The translations under genes were made by a program, and so were the position numbers. Source: Arion vulgaris (taxonomy: Eukaryota > Mollusca > Gastropoda > Stylommatophora > Arionidae). From it: 64,000 nt of DNA. Shown here piece by piece: positions 44,504 through 55,696 of this stretch (positions within the stretch are counted from its first letter, which is position 1; each line of letters starts with the position of its first letter). The notes under the pieces were generated by a model that saw nothing but the letters and a program-made list of their open reading frames with translations, was not told the origin of the DNA and ran no database searches. Where the stretch lies: the NCBI GenBank assembly GCA_020796225.1, contig CM036768.1, forward strand, positions 35,802,289-35,866,288, given 5' to 3'.

Positions 44504-45505
44504 GTTATAAGGATTGCAGACTGTTGAGAAAGTTGTCTGATCATGTCGTTATAAGGATTGCAGACTGTGAGAAAGTTGTCTGATCATGTCGTTATAAGGA
44601 TTGAGACTGTGAGAAAGTCGTCTGATCATGTCGTTATAAGGATTGCAGACTGTTGAGAAAGTCGTCTGATCATGTCGTTATAAGGATTGCAGACTGTTGA
44701 GAAAGTTGTCTGATCATGTCGTTATAAGGATTGCAGACTGTGAGAAAGTCTCTGATCATGTCGTTATAAGGATTGCAGACTGTTGAGAAAGTTGTCTGAT
44801 CATGTCGTTATAAGGATTGCAGACTGTTGAGAAAGTCGTCTGATCATGTCGTTATAAGGATTGTAGACTGTTGAGAAAGTTGTCTGATCATGTCGTTATA
44901 AGGATTGTAGACTGTTGAGAAAGTCGTCTGATCATGTCGTTATAAGGATTGCAGACTGATGAGAAAGTCGTATGATCATGTCGTTATAAGGATTGCAGAC
45001 TGTTGAGAAAGTCGTCTGATCATGTCGTTATAAGGATTGCAGACTGTTGAGAAAGTTGTCTGATCATGTCGTTATAAGGATTGCAGACTGATGAGAAAGT
45101 CGTCTGATCATGTCGTTATAAGGATTGCAGACTGTTGAGAAAGTCGTCTGATCATGTCGTTATAAGGATTGCAGACTGTTGAGAAAGTTGTCTGATCATG
45201 TCGTTATAAGGATTGAGACCTGTGAAACCGTCATCATCATCGTCGTTAGACCTAGATTCCTCAAAGTTGGTCCGATCTGTTACGAAATAGTTGAGACTCT
45301 GTTAAAAGTTGTACCCGATATTATTATAAGGATTTTCAGACATGTTGATAATAGTTGTCTGATCATGTCTTATATTAGTTGCATGATTTAAATGATGAAA
45401 AAAGTCGTCTGATCATGTCGTTATAAGGATTGCAGACTGTTGAGAAAGTCGTATGATCATGTCGTTATAAGGAGTGCAGACTGTTGAGAAAGTTGTCTGA
45501 TCATG
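44504..45505. repeat. 44-bp satellite array
   Basis: About 16 contiguous units of CGTTATAAGGATTGCAGACT plus GTTGAGAAAGTCGTCTGATC and ATGT, with a scrambled patch at 45215-45405 and two or three further units. Confidence 0.95.
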
Positions 45506-45608
45506 TCGTTATACACTATACCCTGTCATCATCATCATGTCGTTATACACTATACCCTGTCATCATCATCATGTCGTTATACACTATACCCTGTCATCAT
45601 CATCATGT
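45505..45608. repeat. 34-bp tandem repeat, three units
   Basis: GTCGTTATACACTATACCCT plus GTCATCATCATCAT, starting 45505, 45539 and 45573. Its first bases are the end of the 44-bp unit. Confidence 0.95.
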
Positions 45609-45617
45609 CGTTAGACC

Positions 45618-45714
45618 ATAGATTCCCAAACTTTTTCGGTCCACCGCCCACTTTTCACGACATAAACTTTGTAACGCCCCCTCTCTATTATAACAGTTTG
45701 CCAACGCCCCCTCG

Positions 45715-45750
<36 letters not shown>

Positions 45751-46034
45751 ATGCTCTATTTTCACTTTGACATAGAAAATTTATATATATTTCTGTCATA
45801 CATGGTCAATTTTCAAATCATTATATACATGAAATAGAAAATTGATGAGAAAATGGATCGTGTAAGATGGGCATAAGATGAATTAAAATGCAGAATTAAA
45901 ATTTTTAATGATTATTCACAAGAAAAATCAAGAAAAAAACTCCCGCCAAATCCTTCTGAACCCACCATCACCCACCTGGAAGGCTTCAGCGCCCAAAGGA
46001 GGGGGACGGAACCACCCACTTTGGGAAATGTTGG
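45618..46034. mobile_element. hAT-2 MITE
   Basis: GTTAGAC flanks at 45610-45616 and 46035-46041 (7 of 8 bases). Left end TAGATTCCCAAACTTTTTCG; right end, reversed, AACATTTCCCAAAGTGGGTG. (TA)n inside at 45715-45748. Confidence 0.88.
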
Positions 46035-46239
46035 GTTAGACATGCCAAATACTGGTGATAACTTCGTCTGATTATCTCTCGTCTATGTGTACCATGCTAT
46101 CATCATCATCATGTGCTTAGACAGTCCAAATACTGGTGATAAAATCGTCTGATCATCTCCCGTCTCTGTGTACCATGTTAACATCATAATCATCATCATC
46201 ATAATCGAAATTTCAAGGGTGACTTTAAAGCATTTTTAC

Positions 46240-46402
46240 AAGCCCCCTGTGAGTGCGGTTCAATTCCGCGGGTGGGCAGAAAAGCCACAGGTTCTCTAGA
46301 TTTACGGTGTTTGTGGCACCAAACCGAAGGGCTACGATGTCCATGGCACTGAGCCGAAGAGCTAAAAGCTCAAGTGCTTCTGGATCTGGAAAAAAAACAT
46401 TC
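46240..46402 (+). mobile_element. SINE-A copy, 5'-truncated
   Basis: Begins at CCCCTGTGAGTGCGGTTC and lacks the A-box part; ends GGAAAAAAAACA. Confidence 0.87.
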
Positions 46403-46736
46403 TTTCTGTCCACCAACATATCGTCTGCCCCTATCAGGTTCGCCATAACACTACGTATATACACACACAGGCACGCAATATTCCCATATGACACACAACT
46501 ACACACACGAGCACACTCACACATACGCACCACACACATGCACACAATACTCAAGCATGCAGGTGAATAGAGCAGGATACAGAACAGGATACAATAGACT
46601 GGGCGGACACGTATAAAAATTCAAGAATGTTAGTTCAGTCATGGGGACGGACACGGACTTAGACTGCAGAGCTCATATTTCAATACTACCAATTATATGA
46701 TATAAGAATGCTATATATATATGTATATGCATCATA
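46403..46736. other. CA-rich spacer
   Basis: CACACACGAGCACACTCAC-type low complexity at 46455-46560, then unassigned sequence. Confidence 0.6.
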
Positions 46737-47150
46737 TAATAATAATAATTCCTCTCGTACCGTTGTACGTTACATAGGGCCTGCAAGTAATTTCTCCATA
46801 CCGCTCTATCCTGGGCAACTCGCTCAATGTTCTCCATGGAACTGAGACCGATATTTCATGCCTCTCAGCAAAGTTCGCTTCCAGGGTCTCCCTAGTCATG
46901 TCTGAAGTTGGCATCAATTTAAATGCCCGATTAATTGTTGATCATTTTCCAAGGCGAGCAAAACTCCATCATCTCTTCTTAACACATCATCGGCTGAGCT
47001 TGAACCAGACATTTCTCTGATTTCATCACTTCTCCTGAATTCGTTCCATTTTATATTCATTATTTTTCGCAGATATCTATTTTCAAATGTATTCAACTTG
47101 CTTTCTATATCTTTAGATCATTTTTCCTTTGAACAACTCGCTGGCATATG
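46737..47150 (-). mobile_element. LINE-1att 3' end
   Basis: (AAT)n at 46737, tip coding RDEISVSVPW-type, then the WNEFRRSDEIREMSGSSS segment. About 100 bp near 46900-46990 is unrelated sequence. Confidence 0.83.
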
Positions 47151-47185
47151 TTAGGATATGCATCATATACGTATGTATAATTATA

Positions 47186-47455
47186 TCAGGACCCTCTCGG
47201 TCCTACGATGTTCGTGGATCTTCCTGTGTCAGAAAGATCGGAGCACACACGGTTACTCACTGAAGTGTAATGATTAAAAAGGGTTTTAAACTGAAGGATT
47301 GAGTTCATTGCACCGGGTTTTACCCCATATGGCTCGATCCTTCTCCGCAGAAATGGCACGCCACCTGCCGAGAGTATTCCACAAAGCTGGAACTCCGTAG
47401 CTCCAGCAACAATCCTAGGAAGTGTAATGATATGGTTCTATCAATCAATCAAAAT
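47186..47455 (+). mobile_element. SINE-F 3' part split by SINE-D
   Basis: GACCCTCTCGGTCCTACG to TCACTGAAGTGTAATGAT, resuming at 47432 with GGTTCTATCAATCAATC. Confidence 0.85.
47276..47418 (-). mobile_element. SINE-D partial inserted in SINE-F
   Basis: Perfect 13-bp duplication GAAGTGTAATGAT at 47262-47274 and 47419-47431. Body only; 5'-truncated. Confidence 0.93.
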
Positions 47456-47789
47456 GTGTTCTGTGTTTGTGTGTGGTGGGTGTGTGTGCATGCGCGCACA
47501 TGAAATATAGAACAAGTACGCAAGAATGATCATGAAAAATGTGACACATTTTCTTGTTCATAATTTTGTGAACAGGAAGGGATATATTAAATATGAACAG
47601 ATCAATAGACTAGGCGAGAATATGCAGCCCTAATCTGCCATATCTGTATTGATAAACAGATTTGGTGGTAGGGCATTCCACACATAGAAATGTGAAGCGT
47701 CGTATACCGGCTTGTTAGCAATCAATTGTTGTCCATTTGTGACAGAAGTGGATCATACACTGTGGTTAGTTAATGTCATACAATTGTGT

Positions 47790-48706
47790 GTGAGCGTGCT
47801 TGTGCGTTTTATGTCTGTATGACATGCTTGTGTGTGTATGTGGGGATGGTGGTGTGTATAGCTAGCGTGTGTGAGTGGTGTATGCGTTTTGTGTATGTAG
47901 ATGGTGTAGACCCACGGTATGTAGTTTCGTGTGCTGTGTATGGCCTGCATGTGTGAGTAGTGTGTGTGGTTTTGCGTAGTGTGTGGTGTGTATGTTGTTG
48001 TGCGTATGAGTACTGTGTGTGTGGTCCGTATATTGTTGTCCGTATATAGATGTGCGTGCTGTGTATGTGGTGCAAGTATGAGTAGTGTGTGCATATATAT
48101 GTGTGTGTGGTTATGGTTATGTGTGGTGTGTATGCAGTTGTGCGTGCTGTGTATGGCCTGCATGTGTGAGTAGTGAGTAGTGTGTGTGTGATTTTGCGTA
48201 GTGTGTGATATATATGTTGTTGTGCGTATGAGTAGTGTGTGTGTGTGTGTGTGTAGAGAGATGTGTGGTCCGTATATTGTTGTGCGTATATAGATATGCG
48301 TGCTGTGTATGTGGTGCATGTATGAGTAGTGTGTGCGTGTGTACATATATGTGTGTGGTTATGGTTGTGTGTGGTGTGTATGTAGTTGTGCGTGCTGTGT
48401 ATGTAGTTGTGCGTGCTGTGTATGTAGTTGTGCGTGCTGTGTATGTAGTTGTGCGTGCTGTGTATGTAGTTGTGCGTGCTGTGTATGTAGTTGTGCGTGC
48501 TGTGTATGTGGGAGCGTAGTAGTTGTGCGTGCTGTGTATGTAGTTGTGCGTGCTGTGTATGTAGTTGTGCGTGCTGTGTATGTAGTTGTGCGTGCTGTGT
48601 ATGTAGTTGTGCGTGCTGTGTATGTAGTTGTGCGTGCTGTGTATGTAGTTGTGCGTGCTGTGTATGGCCTGCATGTATGAGTATTGTGTGCGTATGCATG
48701 TCTGTA
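47790..48706. repeat. TG-rich low-complexity block with 21-bp minisatellite
   Basis: 48371-48662 is about 14 units of TGTAGTTGTGCGTGCTGTGTA. The rest is older, diverged GTGTATG-rich repeats. Confidence 0.95.
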
Positions 48707-48712
48707 TGAGTA

Positions 48713-48779
<67 letters not shown>
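48707..48779. repeat. (TA)n microsatellite
   Basis: About 35 TA units with one interruption. Confidence 0.97.
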
Positions 48780-48782
<3 letters not shown>

Positions 48783-48882
48783 TACTGTTGTGTGAAATGA
48801 ATACTTGTCTGCGTAAGTGTTGCATGTGTATAACGGTCCACATCTCTCTCTCTCTCTCTTTCTTTCTTTAATCAAATATTTT

Positions 48883-49089
48883 TTATTTTTTGTCCAATCA
48901 AGAAGCAATTGAGCTTTTCAACTATTCGGCTCGGTGCCATGGACATCGTAACCCTTCGGTTCGGTGCCACAAACACCGTAAATCTGGGGAATATGTGGCT
49001 TTTTCTGCCATCCCGCGAAATTGAACCCGCACACACAGAGGGATAGTCACCGTAGTCCAACGCGCTACGAACACGCTGGGCAGACGGGC
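48883..49089 (-). mobile_element. SINE-A copy
   Basis: Perfect duplication AATCAAATATTTT at 48870-48882 and 49090-49102. Confidence 0.95.
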
Positions 49090-49163
49090 AATCAAATATT
49101 TTAACAAGGGACCACCTATAAATTCTGTCTTTTGAGTTATTTGGAAATCGTATAGAGACAGAT

Positions 49164-49407
49164 GGTGGCGTCTGTGGCCTAGGGGTTAGTGACTTGGTCT
49201 ATTAACCCCGACGTTCTGAGTTCGAATCACGCTGCGGACAGTTTGCTTGCAAATTATTTTCCGTTGATTTTAACAAAGGACGATGGCGCCACCCGTTCAG
49301 AAAGCAATGGCAAACTACTGAACGTATAAGTGGTGCCTAGAAAATCAACGACTTGTTTACTGTGGTTGATGGCTACGTCCTTTGGGATATGCCACGATTT
49401 TCATTTC
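49164..49407 (+). mobile_element. SINE-E copy
   Basis: Perfect 12-bp duplication ATAGAGACAGAT at 49152-49163 and 49408-49419. Complete head and body. Confidence 0.95.
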
Positions 49408-49419
49408 ATAGAGACAGAT

Positions 49420-49642
49420 AAAGCGGTAGGGAGCTCGATCACAATCCATGCGTACCTGGTTCAAACTCCCCCGCAAGCAATTTAGAAGTAAATTCGTTCC
49501 CGTGGATTTTTACGAACGGTAAAAATGGTACTGAGCATTCAGAAAGCAATGGCAAACTACTGAACATATAAGTGATGTCTCGACCACTCGTTTACTGTGG
49601 GTGATGGCAAAGTCCTGTAAGGATATGCCACGATTTCTATTG
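49420..49642 (+). mobile_element. SINE-E2 copy, truncated head
   Basis: AAAGCGGTAGGGAGCTCGATC, GGTTCAAACTCC, then the E body with a small deletion. Confidence 0.88.
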
Positions 49643-49900
49643 TTCGTTATATGTTAGACATGCTTGCAGGATGTGAGTCTCTACAACCTTGATGGTACAA
49701 TAAGTGCATACCTCAGTATGGTCTACCTCGTAGGTTTCCGCTTCCGTCTTGAGAGACCTGGCTCTTCATGTAGGCGTGAGAATCGTGACAGACACGCTGA
49801 AGCATCAGACGTTACGCTCACTAAAGAAGTTGCTAAGTACATATTTAGCAGTATGATTATCAGATAAACGGATGATATCCCCAACTGGACTAAAAACGTA
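49643..49900. other. Unassigned single-copy sequence
   Basis: A 67-codon plus frame (49664-49867) is open but I recognise no family, and no second copy is in the window. Confidence 0.3.
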
Positions 49901-49911
49901 CAAGCAGTACG

Positions 49912-50042
49912 CACAGCACAGCTACAACTACAACTACAGCTACAACTACAGCTACAGCTACAGCTACAACTACAACTACAACTACAACTACAACTACAAC
50001 TACAACTACAGCTACAACTACAACTACAACTACAACTACTAC
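49912..50042. repeat. (CTACAA)n / (CTACAG)n array
   Basis: About 21 hexamer units. A looser ACCACAACTACTACC-type array follows at 50372-50615, separated by a partial SINE-C2. Confidence 0.95.
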
Positions 50043-50214
50043 CACAACCACTTATTCTTCTCCCTTCCCCTTCGCCCCCTAGAGAGGCATAAGCCCGCAA
50101 CTAAGGCCTTCCAAGACCGCCTATCCAAGGTCATATTTTCCAGATCTCTCCTCTCCCCCCATTTTCTTGCATTCTGTTTCCATCCTTGCGGGATTCTTCT
50201 TCTTCCTTGGGTGG

Positions 50215-50375
50215 TGAGCTATGAATTTCCTTGCTAGTGTTTTCTGTAGCTATATAGTGTTTTTACGGTGTGGGGCACCTATCCCTTCCCTCCCTAGTCG
50301 CCTCTTACGACATGCGTGGCAGGTAACATTGATTCTTTACACCCTAATTTGGTCCCGGTAACCATTCGGACGATC
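50215..50375 (-). mobile_element. SINE-C2 partial
   Basis: GTGTTTTTACGGTGTGGGGC to GGTAACCATTCGGACG; head and part of the body. Confidence 0.8.
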
Positions 50376-50615
50376 ACAACTACTACCACAACTACTACCA
50401 CAATCACTACCACAATTACAACCATTACCCCAACCCTATCACACCACGCCCATTACTGCAACTACAACCACAACAATTAGTCCACACTACACCACTGCCA
50501 CAATCACTACCACAACTACAATCCTTACCACAACCACTACCACAATCATTACCACAACTACAACCATTTTACAAACCACTATCACAACCACATCCATTAC
50601 TACAACCACAACTGT

Positions 50616-51180
50616 ATGTAAACAACTGAAAGGTAAAAACACTCAGTTCATGAACGCTCAGGGGCGACTACGGGCAAAAAGACAGCAACGTAGTGGGTGC
50701 CATGTTATTTGAAATTAAACCTGATCTTAGAACACATTTTTTTTTACTTCAAGACTAATCTCAGTAACATTGTTTTTGCTGCTATGCTGCATACTCGCTT
50801 CATTCCTTGCTATAAGAAAGGTAGAATACAAAAGAAGTAAAATGTGGGAAAGAAACACAAAAGTTTCGGGTTTTTTTAAATTGTATATCCACTACTGGTT
50901 TTTATTTTATTTTCCAGAGAAAGTGAAATCGAGAAGAGGGTGTGGTTAGTCTAGACGTAACTAAGGCAAGTTCGACAAGGCTTGGGTTGCCATGTTAGTG
51001 CTTACATTCGTTGGCGTCTGCTCGCTCACACGCAGTCAAGCTCTTTCAAATATACACCGCAACCCAGGGTGAGCAACCCCAGGCCAGCATGCCAGATCTG
51101 GCCCGCAATGTGTTTCTGTCAGGCCTCCGACGATGTTCAAAATTTAACACACTCAGACGAGGGAACTAATTTATCGTTAT
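50616..51180. other. No recognised feature
   Basis: No repeat match or coding signature seen. Confidence 0.4.
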
Positions 51181-51425
51181 CTTCTATACATGTTGTGTTA
51201 TGTTATGTTATGCGATCGACGTCCTGGCACATTGGGCATTCCCATTCGTGCTCTGTCCTCCGTTGCAGCACCCATCCCAAAGTCCATTTTCTCACAGTAC
51301 CCATGAGAAGTTGATTACTATATCTTCTCTCTACCACGAAGACGACATTGTCTGGCACGTCCAAACTTAACGCCTAATTCTAGAACTCGTTCCAGTGTCT
51401 AAGACTCGCCCATGTTACATATCTT
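51181..51425 (-). mobile_element. LINE-5 3' fragment
   Basis: GCACATTGGGCATTCCCATT and GACTCGCCCATGTTACAT; resembles 12660-12790. Confidence 0.6.
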
Positions 51426-51461
51426 CTATACATGTCAACAACATTGATTGATAGATAGATT

Positions 51462-51842
51462 CCATCATCATTGCACTTAGGTGAGTAACCGTGTGTGCTC
51501 CAGTCTCTTTCTTATACAGGAAGATCTCAGCTGCAGTGCACGAACTCCGTAGCACCGGCGAGGACTCATCTAAATTTTAAGATGGTGACGATACTTTGTA
51601 TTAATTGTACTTTAAATCATTTTTTCTAATGAATTTTGCACAGGCAGCTGCTTTCCAGCCTGCTCTTTTCAATTTAAACTGCCAATGGTTCTTTTAGTGC
51701 TCAAATCGAACACAGGATTTACGTCTTATCGTCCGTCTCCGATAGGACTATGAACTCAATATCACCTGCACTGAGATCAGGGATCTGGAAAAATATCCAG
51801 ATGACTCCACGCGGAAGCGAACACTTAACCTCCACGTCCCAT
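51462..51842 (-). mobile_element. SINE-F copy
   Basis: CATTGCACTTAGGTGAGTAAC to CGCGGAAGCGAACAC, with the TTGATTGATAG tail side at 51445. Confidence 0.87.
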
Positions 51843-52059
51843 GTAAGCAATAACAAAAAATGATCACATCGACACCAAAATTATTTGAAACGAAACTTTC
51901 GAAATAGTTCTTTAAATTTATAAATTAACAAACATAATAAACTGAACTACAAACTATCTCAAAACTTCGTTCGATGCAATCTATGTATATTCGTGGCCTC
52001 CGATAAACATGCGGCCGGCGGGCTCATATAAAAATTCTAGGAAATTAAATCATAACTGT

Positions 52060-52545
52060 CGCGTGACCTCACATTCTAGTAATGTTGTATGTTTGTTTTT
52101 ACCGATCCAGAAGCACTTGAGCTTTCAGCTCTTCGGCTCGGTGCCGTGGACATCGTAACCCTTCGGTTCGGTGCCACGAACACCGTAAATCTGGTGAACC
52201 TGTGGCTTTTCCGCCAGCCCGCGGAATTGAGCCCGCACTCACAGGGAGCTTGTCACCCGTAGTCCAACGCGCTACTAACACGCTGGGCAGACGGGCAAGT
52301 ATTGTTGTATAAAGGCTAATTCATTTTAAAAACACAACATGTTAAATCAAAGTTATATTATGTTACAAATTAAGTTGAACAATAAGGGTATCAATACTAA
52401 TAACATATCTCATCAATAAATAACTATGAACGCATAGAATTGAGTAAAATTGCAAAAACAGCGTAGTGTTCTATCAAACATATACAAAAACCAGCCCCTA
52501 TCTAAAAGGAATTTCCGATCTGTCGGCTAAGCTATTCGGCCTTAT
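52060..52545 (-). mobile_element. TIR family H copy split by SINE-A
   Basis: Matches 24600-25400 in reverse (TAGCTTAGCCGACAGATCGG in sense). SINE-A (minus) lies at 52092-52297, flanked by short TGTTGTAT matches. Confidence 0.8.
52092..52297 (-). mobile_element. SINE-A copy
   Basis: Full-length minus copy. The 8-bp TGTTGTAT occurs at 52083-52090 and again just past the copy. Confidence 0.9.
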
Positions 52546-53210
52546 GTTAACGGTGGCTTCGGTATATTCAACACAAAACAACACTGCCTGTCCTATTTTT
52601 GTTATATTTGATGGCAGTTATTAAAACAAGCCAACGGAAGAAATGCCTAAAGGTGACTGAGTGAAAGTAGGAGGAGTCATTTATAATGGCCTACAATTTA
52701 AACATTGGTTGATGGAAAGAAGGGGCGTACCTATAATACGCCCACTGTTAACACAGTATTCAATTTTGCATTTATATTTTGTTTTACTAATAATTTTCTG
52801 GTATTTTTCTAACCAGAATACTCATTTTTGAAGAGAGAGGAATGAGCTGAAAGACAAGAGAGACATGCGAAAACTCAGAAGTTGTCACAGTAAAACATTT
52901 GCCAATTGACCGTCTGTAAATACGAAAAAGGCCATTTATTCTCATTTACAAATTCGGAAATTAATTATATGCCAAACGATGAACTATTCAAACCATAGGT
53001 TCTACTTTTATCCAATCAGACAACATACAAGGAGCGCATAAAAGAGCCCTTTGTGTGACTATCTTCTTATCCTGACGACATAAAACCAAACAGAACTAGA
53101 GAAAGAAGAAGAAGAAGCCAGTTATTAATCTCTTTACTTGTGTACCTTCCCACTTACTACGCTGGTTTCATCTGTCTCATGTCTTCAATGTCAGAAATTG
53201 ACTGATTCTT

Positions 53211-53467
53211 CTTCTTCTTCTTCTCTGCGTTCGTTCTTTACGACCAATTTGAATCACTCTTTGTGATATGTTTGATCTTTGCCAAGAACGTGTATACGTT
53301 GCACATTGGTTTGGTAGGCCCCTAAACGCATAGACTTTTACACGTTTAGGACACATGCATCCGATTTCAGCCAAACCTCCTTTGCCGCCTCTTACGACAT
53401 GCATGGCAGGTAACAGTGGTTCTATTCTTTACACCCCAAATTTCGGCCCCGGTAACCACTCGGGCGA
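53211..53467 (-). mobile_element. SINE-C copy
   Basis: (TTC)n complement then CTCTGCGTTCGTTCTTTACG to GGTAACCACTCGGGC. Confidence 0.9.
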
Positions 53468-53471
53468 ATTT

Positions 53472-53632
53472 ATTGATTGATTGTTAGGACAATATCATTG
53501 CACTTCGGTGCGTAACCATATGTGCTCCGATCTCTTTCTTAAACATGAAGATCTCAGTGGCAGTGTACGAACCCGTAGCACCGGCGAGTCCTGATGTAAT
53601 TTTGTAGATGGTGAAAATATTTTATAGGAATT
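53472..53632 (-). mobile_element. SINE-F 3' part
   Basis: TTGATTGATTG tail side, then CATTGCACTTCGGTGCG to GCACCGGCGAGTCC. Confidence 0.85.
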
Positions 53633-53724
53633 TTATTTTTAATCTTTTTCTTTCTTGATGAGATATGTCTTTCTTTCTCTCAACATTTCCCTCTAGCGAT
53701 ATTTTCATTTGTTTGTGTTTGTTT

Positions 53725-53842
53725 GTGTGTTTAATCACAGCCAACTCTAGAAAAGTTTATAGTTGGCTCTGTTTTAATCCACAATTGAAACAAGGAAGTG
53801 AAATAGCTATATATCAGTAATGTCAATGATAATCCATTACAT
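53725..53842. repeat. Left copy of 118-bp duplication flanking SINE-A
   Basis: Contains a 36-bp hairpin made of both ends of family H (53736-53771). Differs from 54052-54169 at about 8 positions. Confidence 0.9.
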
Positions 53843-54051
53843 TTTTTTTCCCGATCCAGAGGCACTTGAGCTTTCAGCTCTTCGGCTCGGTGCCATGGAC
53901 ATCGTAACCCTTCGGTTCGGTCCCAACGAGCACCGTGAATGTGGGGAATCTGTGGCTTTTTCTGCCATCCCGCGGAACTGAACCCGCACACACAGAGGGA
54001 TAGTCACCCGTAGTCCAACGCGCTACGAACATGCTTGGCAGACGGACGTGT
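53843..54051 (-). mobile_element. SINE-A copy between 118-bp duplicates
   Basis: Complete minus SINE-A from TTTTTTTTCCCGATCC to CTTGGCAGACGGAC. Confidence 0.93.
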
Positions 54052-54169
54052 GTGTGTTTAATCACAGCCAACTCTAAAAACTTTTATAGTTGGCTCTGTT
54101 TTAATCCACAATTGAAACAAGGAAGTGAAATAGCTATATGTCAGCCATGTCAATGATAATCCCTTACAT
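54052..54169. repeat. Right copy of 118-bp duplication
   Basis: Starts GTGTGTTTAATCACAGCC region; hairpin at 54063-54098. Confidence 0.9.
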
Positions 54170-54675
54170 CTGGACTAGCACATTACCGATGTCGGTGGCT
54201 TATCTCATCACCTTACTATACACGATCAGAACATGAACACAAATCCAACAGAGACCCCAGCGGCTAAGAAAAATATACACAGTAGAACGGGATGCTAGTA
54301 GTTCTTGCTTGACTTTAAGCTTGCATTTAGATTAGTAATGCAGTGTTATTATCTGCTTATTTATATTATTTGTTTCCTTGTGATGTTCTTTCTATTACTT
54401 ATTCTCTTTTTGTTCTTGGTATTTTCTTTTCTTGTTTTTCATTCAATTTTCGTGCGGTTTTTATTTTTTCTGCTTACGAATTCATCACGAACCTGGATTG
54501 CATTTTCATTATCTTTCCTTTTTCGTCTTTTTTAAAATTCTTTCTATTTTGTGATCTGTTTTTTTTCTTTGTATCTAATGTTTTGTTCCTTCTTTAGTTT
54601 TGTTTCTTTTCATATTTTCTTTCTTTGTTTCCTTTCCACTGTTTTGTTGTTGTTTTTCATATTATTCATATTTTC
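54170..54675. other. T-rich sequence
   Basis: Long T/C-biased stretch. Open frames here are phenylalanine/leucine runs of low complexity. No feature assigned. Confidence 0.5.
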
Positions 54676-54975
54676 GCCGTGTGTTGCCGAGTCTCTCAAG
54701 GGGAGCAAAGAATAGTAACAATGCGACCTACAAGTTAATAGCGAAGTGGTTAAGACGTTTGCCTGTCGTTCTGAAAGTTGTGAGTTCGAACCTGGATCGA
54801 TTCACACGCGCAATTTGTTTATGAGATCATTAGGACTGTTGCTGGAACTACGGAGTCTGTGCTTTATGCAACACTTTCGACAGATGGCATGAAATTTATG
54901 CCGACATGGACAGAGCCATAAGTGTAAACCCAGTGCAATGAAGCTAATCCTTCGGCTTTCTACATTTGCATTTGT
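54676..54975 (+). mobile_element. Chimera of SINE-B head and SINE-D
   Basis: GTGTTGCCGAGTCTCTCAAGG to GCGACCTACAAG is the SINE-B 5' end (54677-54734). It runs without a gap into SINE-D (GCGAAGTGGTTAAGACG, GAGTTCGAACCTGG). Confidence 0.8.
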
Positions 54976-55063
54976 ATTTTATTCATTTTTACTTATACAA
55001 GAAAATCTCATATAAAATATGTATATTATATATATGATTGTGTGTTGTATATACGTGTTCTAT

Positions 55064-55203
55064 ATTCCTCTCATACCGTTACACGTTACATGGGGACTGC
55101 AAGCAATTTTTGCAAACAGTTATATCCTTGGCAACTCACTCAATCTCTTTTATGGAATTGTGTTCGATATTTCTTGCGTTTCTCAGCAAAGTCCATTTCA
55201 GAG
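55064..55203 (-). mobile_element. LINE-1att 3' tip
   Basis: ATTCCTCTCATACCGTTACAC to CTCAGCAAAGTCC. Confidence 0.82.
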
Positions 55204-55245
55204 ATAGAAAGAGAGGAGAGAGAGAGTGAGAGAGCAGCTGTGGGC

Positions 55246-55495
55246 ATATATATATATATATATATATATACCAACGAATATCAAAGCAGGCATTGAAGTG
55301 GGATGCATATATATACCAACGAATATCAAAGCAGGCATTGAAGTGGGATGCATATATATATATAGACCAACGAATATCAAAGCAGGTCATTAGGAGGGAT
55401 GCATATATATATAAGCAAATATCAAAGCAGGCATTGAAGTGGGATGCATATATATATACCAACGAATATCAAAGGAGGCATTGAAGTGGGATGCA
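55246..55495 (+). repeat. Tandem array of a 36-bp LINE piece joined by (TA)n
   Basis: Five units of AACGAATATCAAAGCAGGCA plus TTGAAGTGGGATGC, each followed by ATATATATA. The last unit continues into an ordinary LINE-1att 3' end. Confidence 0.93.
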
Positions 55496-55690
55496 AAGTG
55501 TTCAAGAAAGAGAGAACAACCTAAGGAAACTCTGAAATGAACTTTGCTGAGAAAGGCAAAAAATATCGGTCTCAGTTTCATGGAGAAGATTGAGAAAGTT
55601 ACCCAGGATAGAGCGGTAAGGAGAAATTGCTTGCAGGCCCTATGTAACGTATAACGATACAAGAGGAATTATTATTATCATATATATATA
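55455..55690 (+). mobile_element. LINE-1att 3' end
   Basis: Continues from the array: AGAGAGAACAACCTAAGGAA to GAATTATTATTATCA. Confidence 0.88.
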
Positions 55691-55696
55691 TATAGT

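Noticed and set aside
44504..45505. CRISPR-like array
   Set aside because: Units are contiguous tandem repeats without unique spacers, in an animal genome.
47753..48908. Long minus-strand frames (344, 263 and 197 codons) rich in His-Thr-Gln or Tyr-Ile
   Set aside because: They are translations of the TG-rich minisatellite and (TA)n tract in several frames at once, with no domain or splice context.
49723..50237. Frames of Ser-Cys or Asn-Tyr repeats
   Set aside because: Direct translations of the (CTACAA)n array.
54305..54824. Phe/Leu-rich frames resembling membrane proteins
   Set aside because: T-rich low-complexity sequence gives such frames in all registers; no start context or homologous motif.
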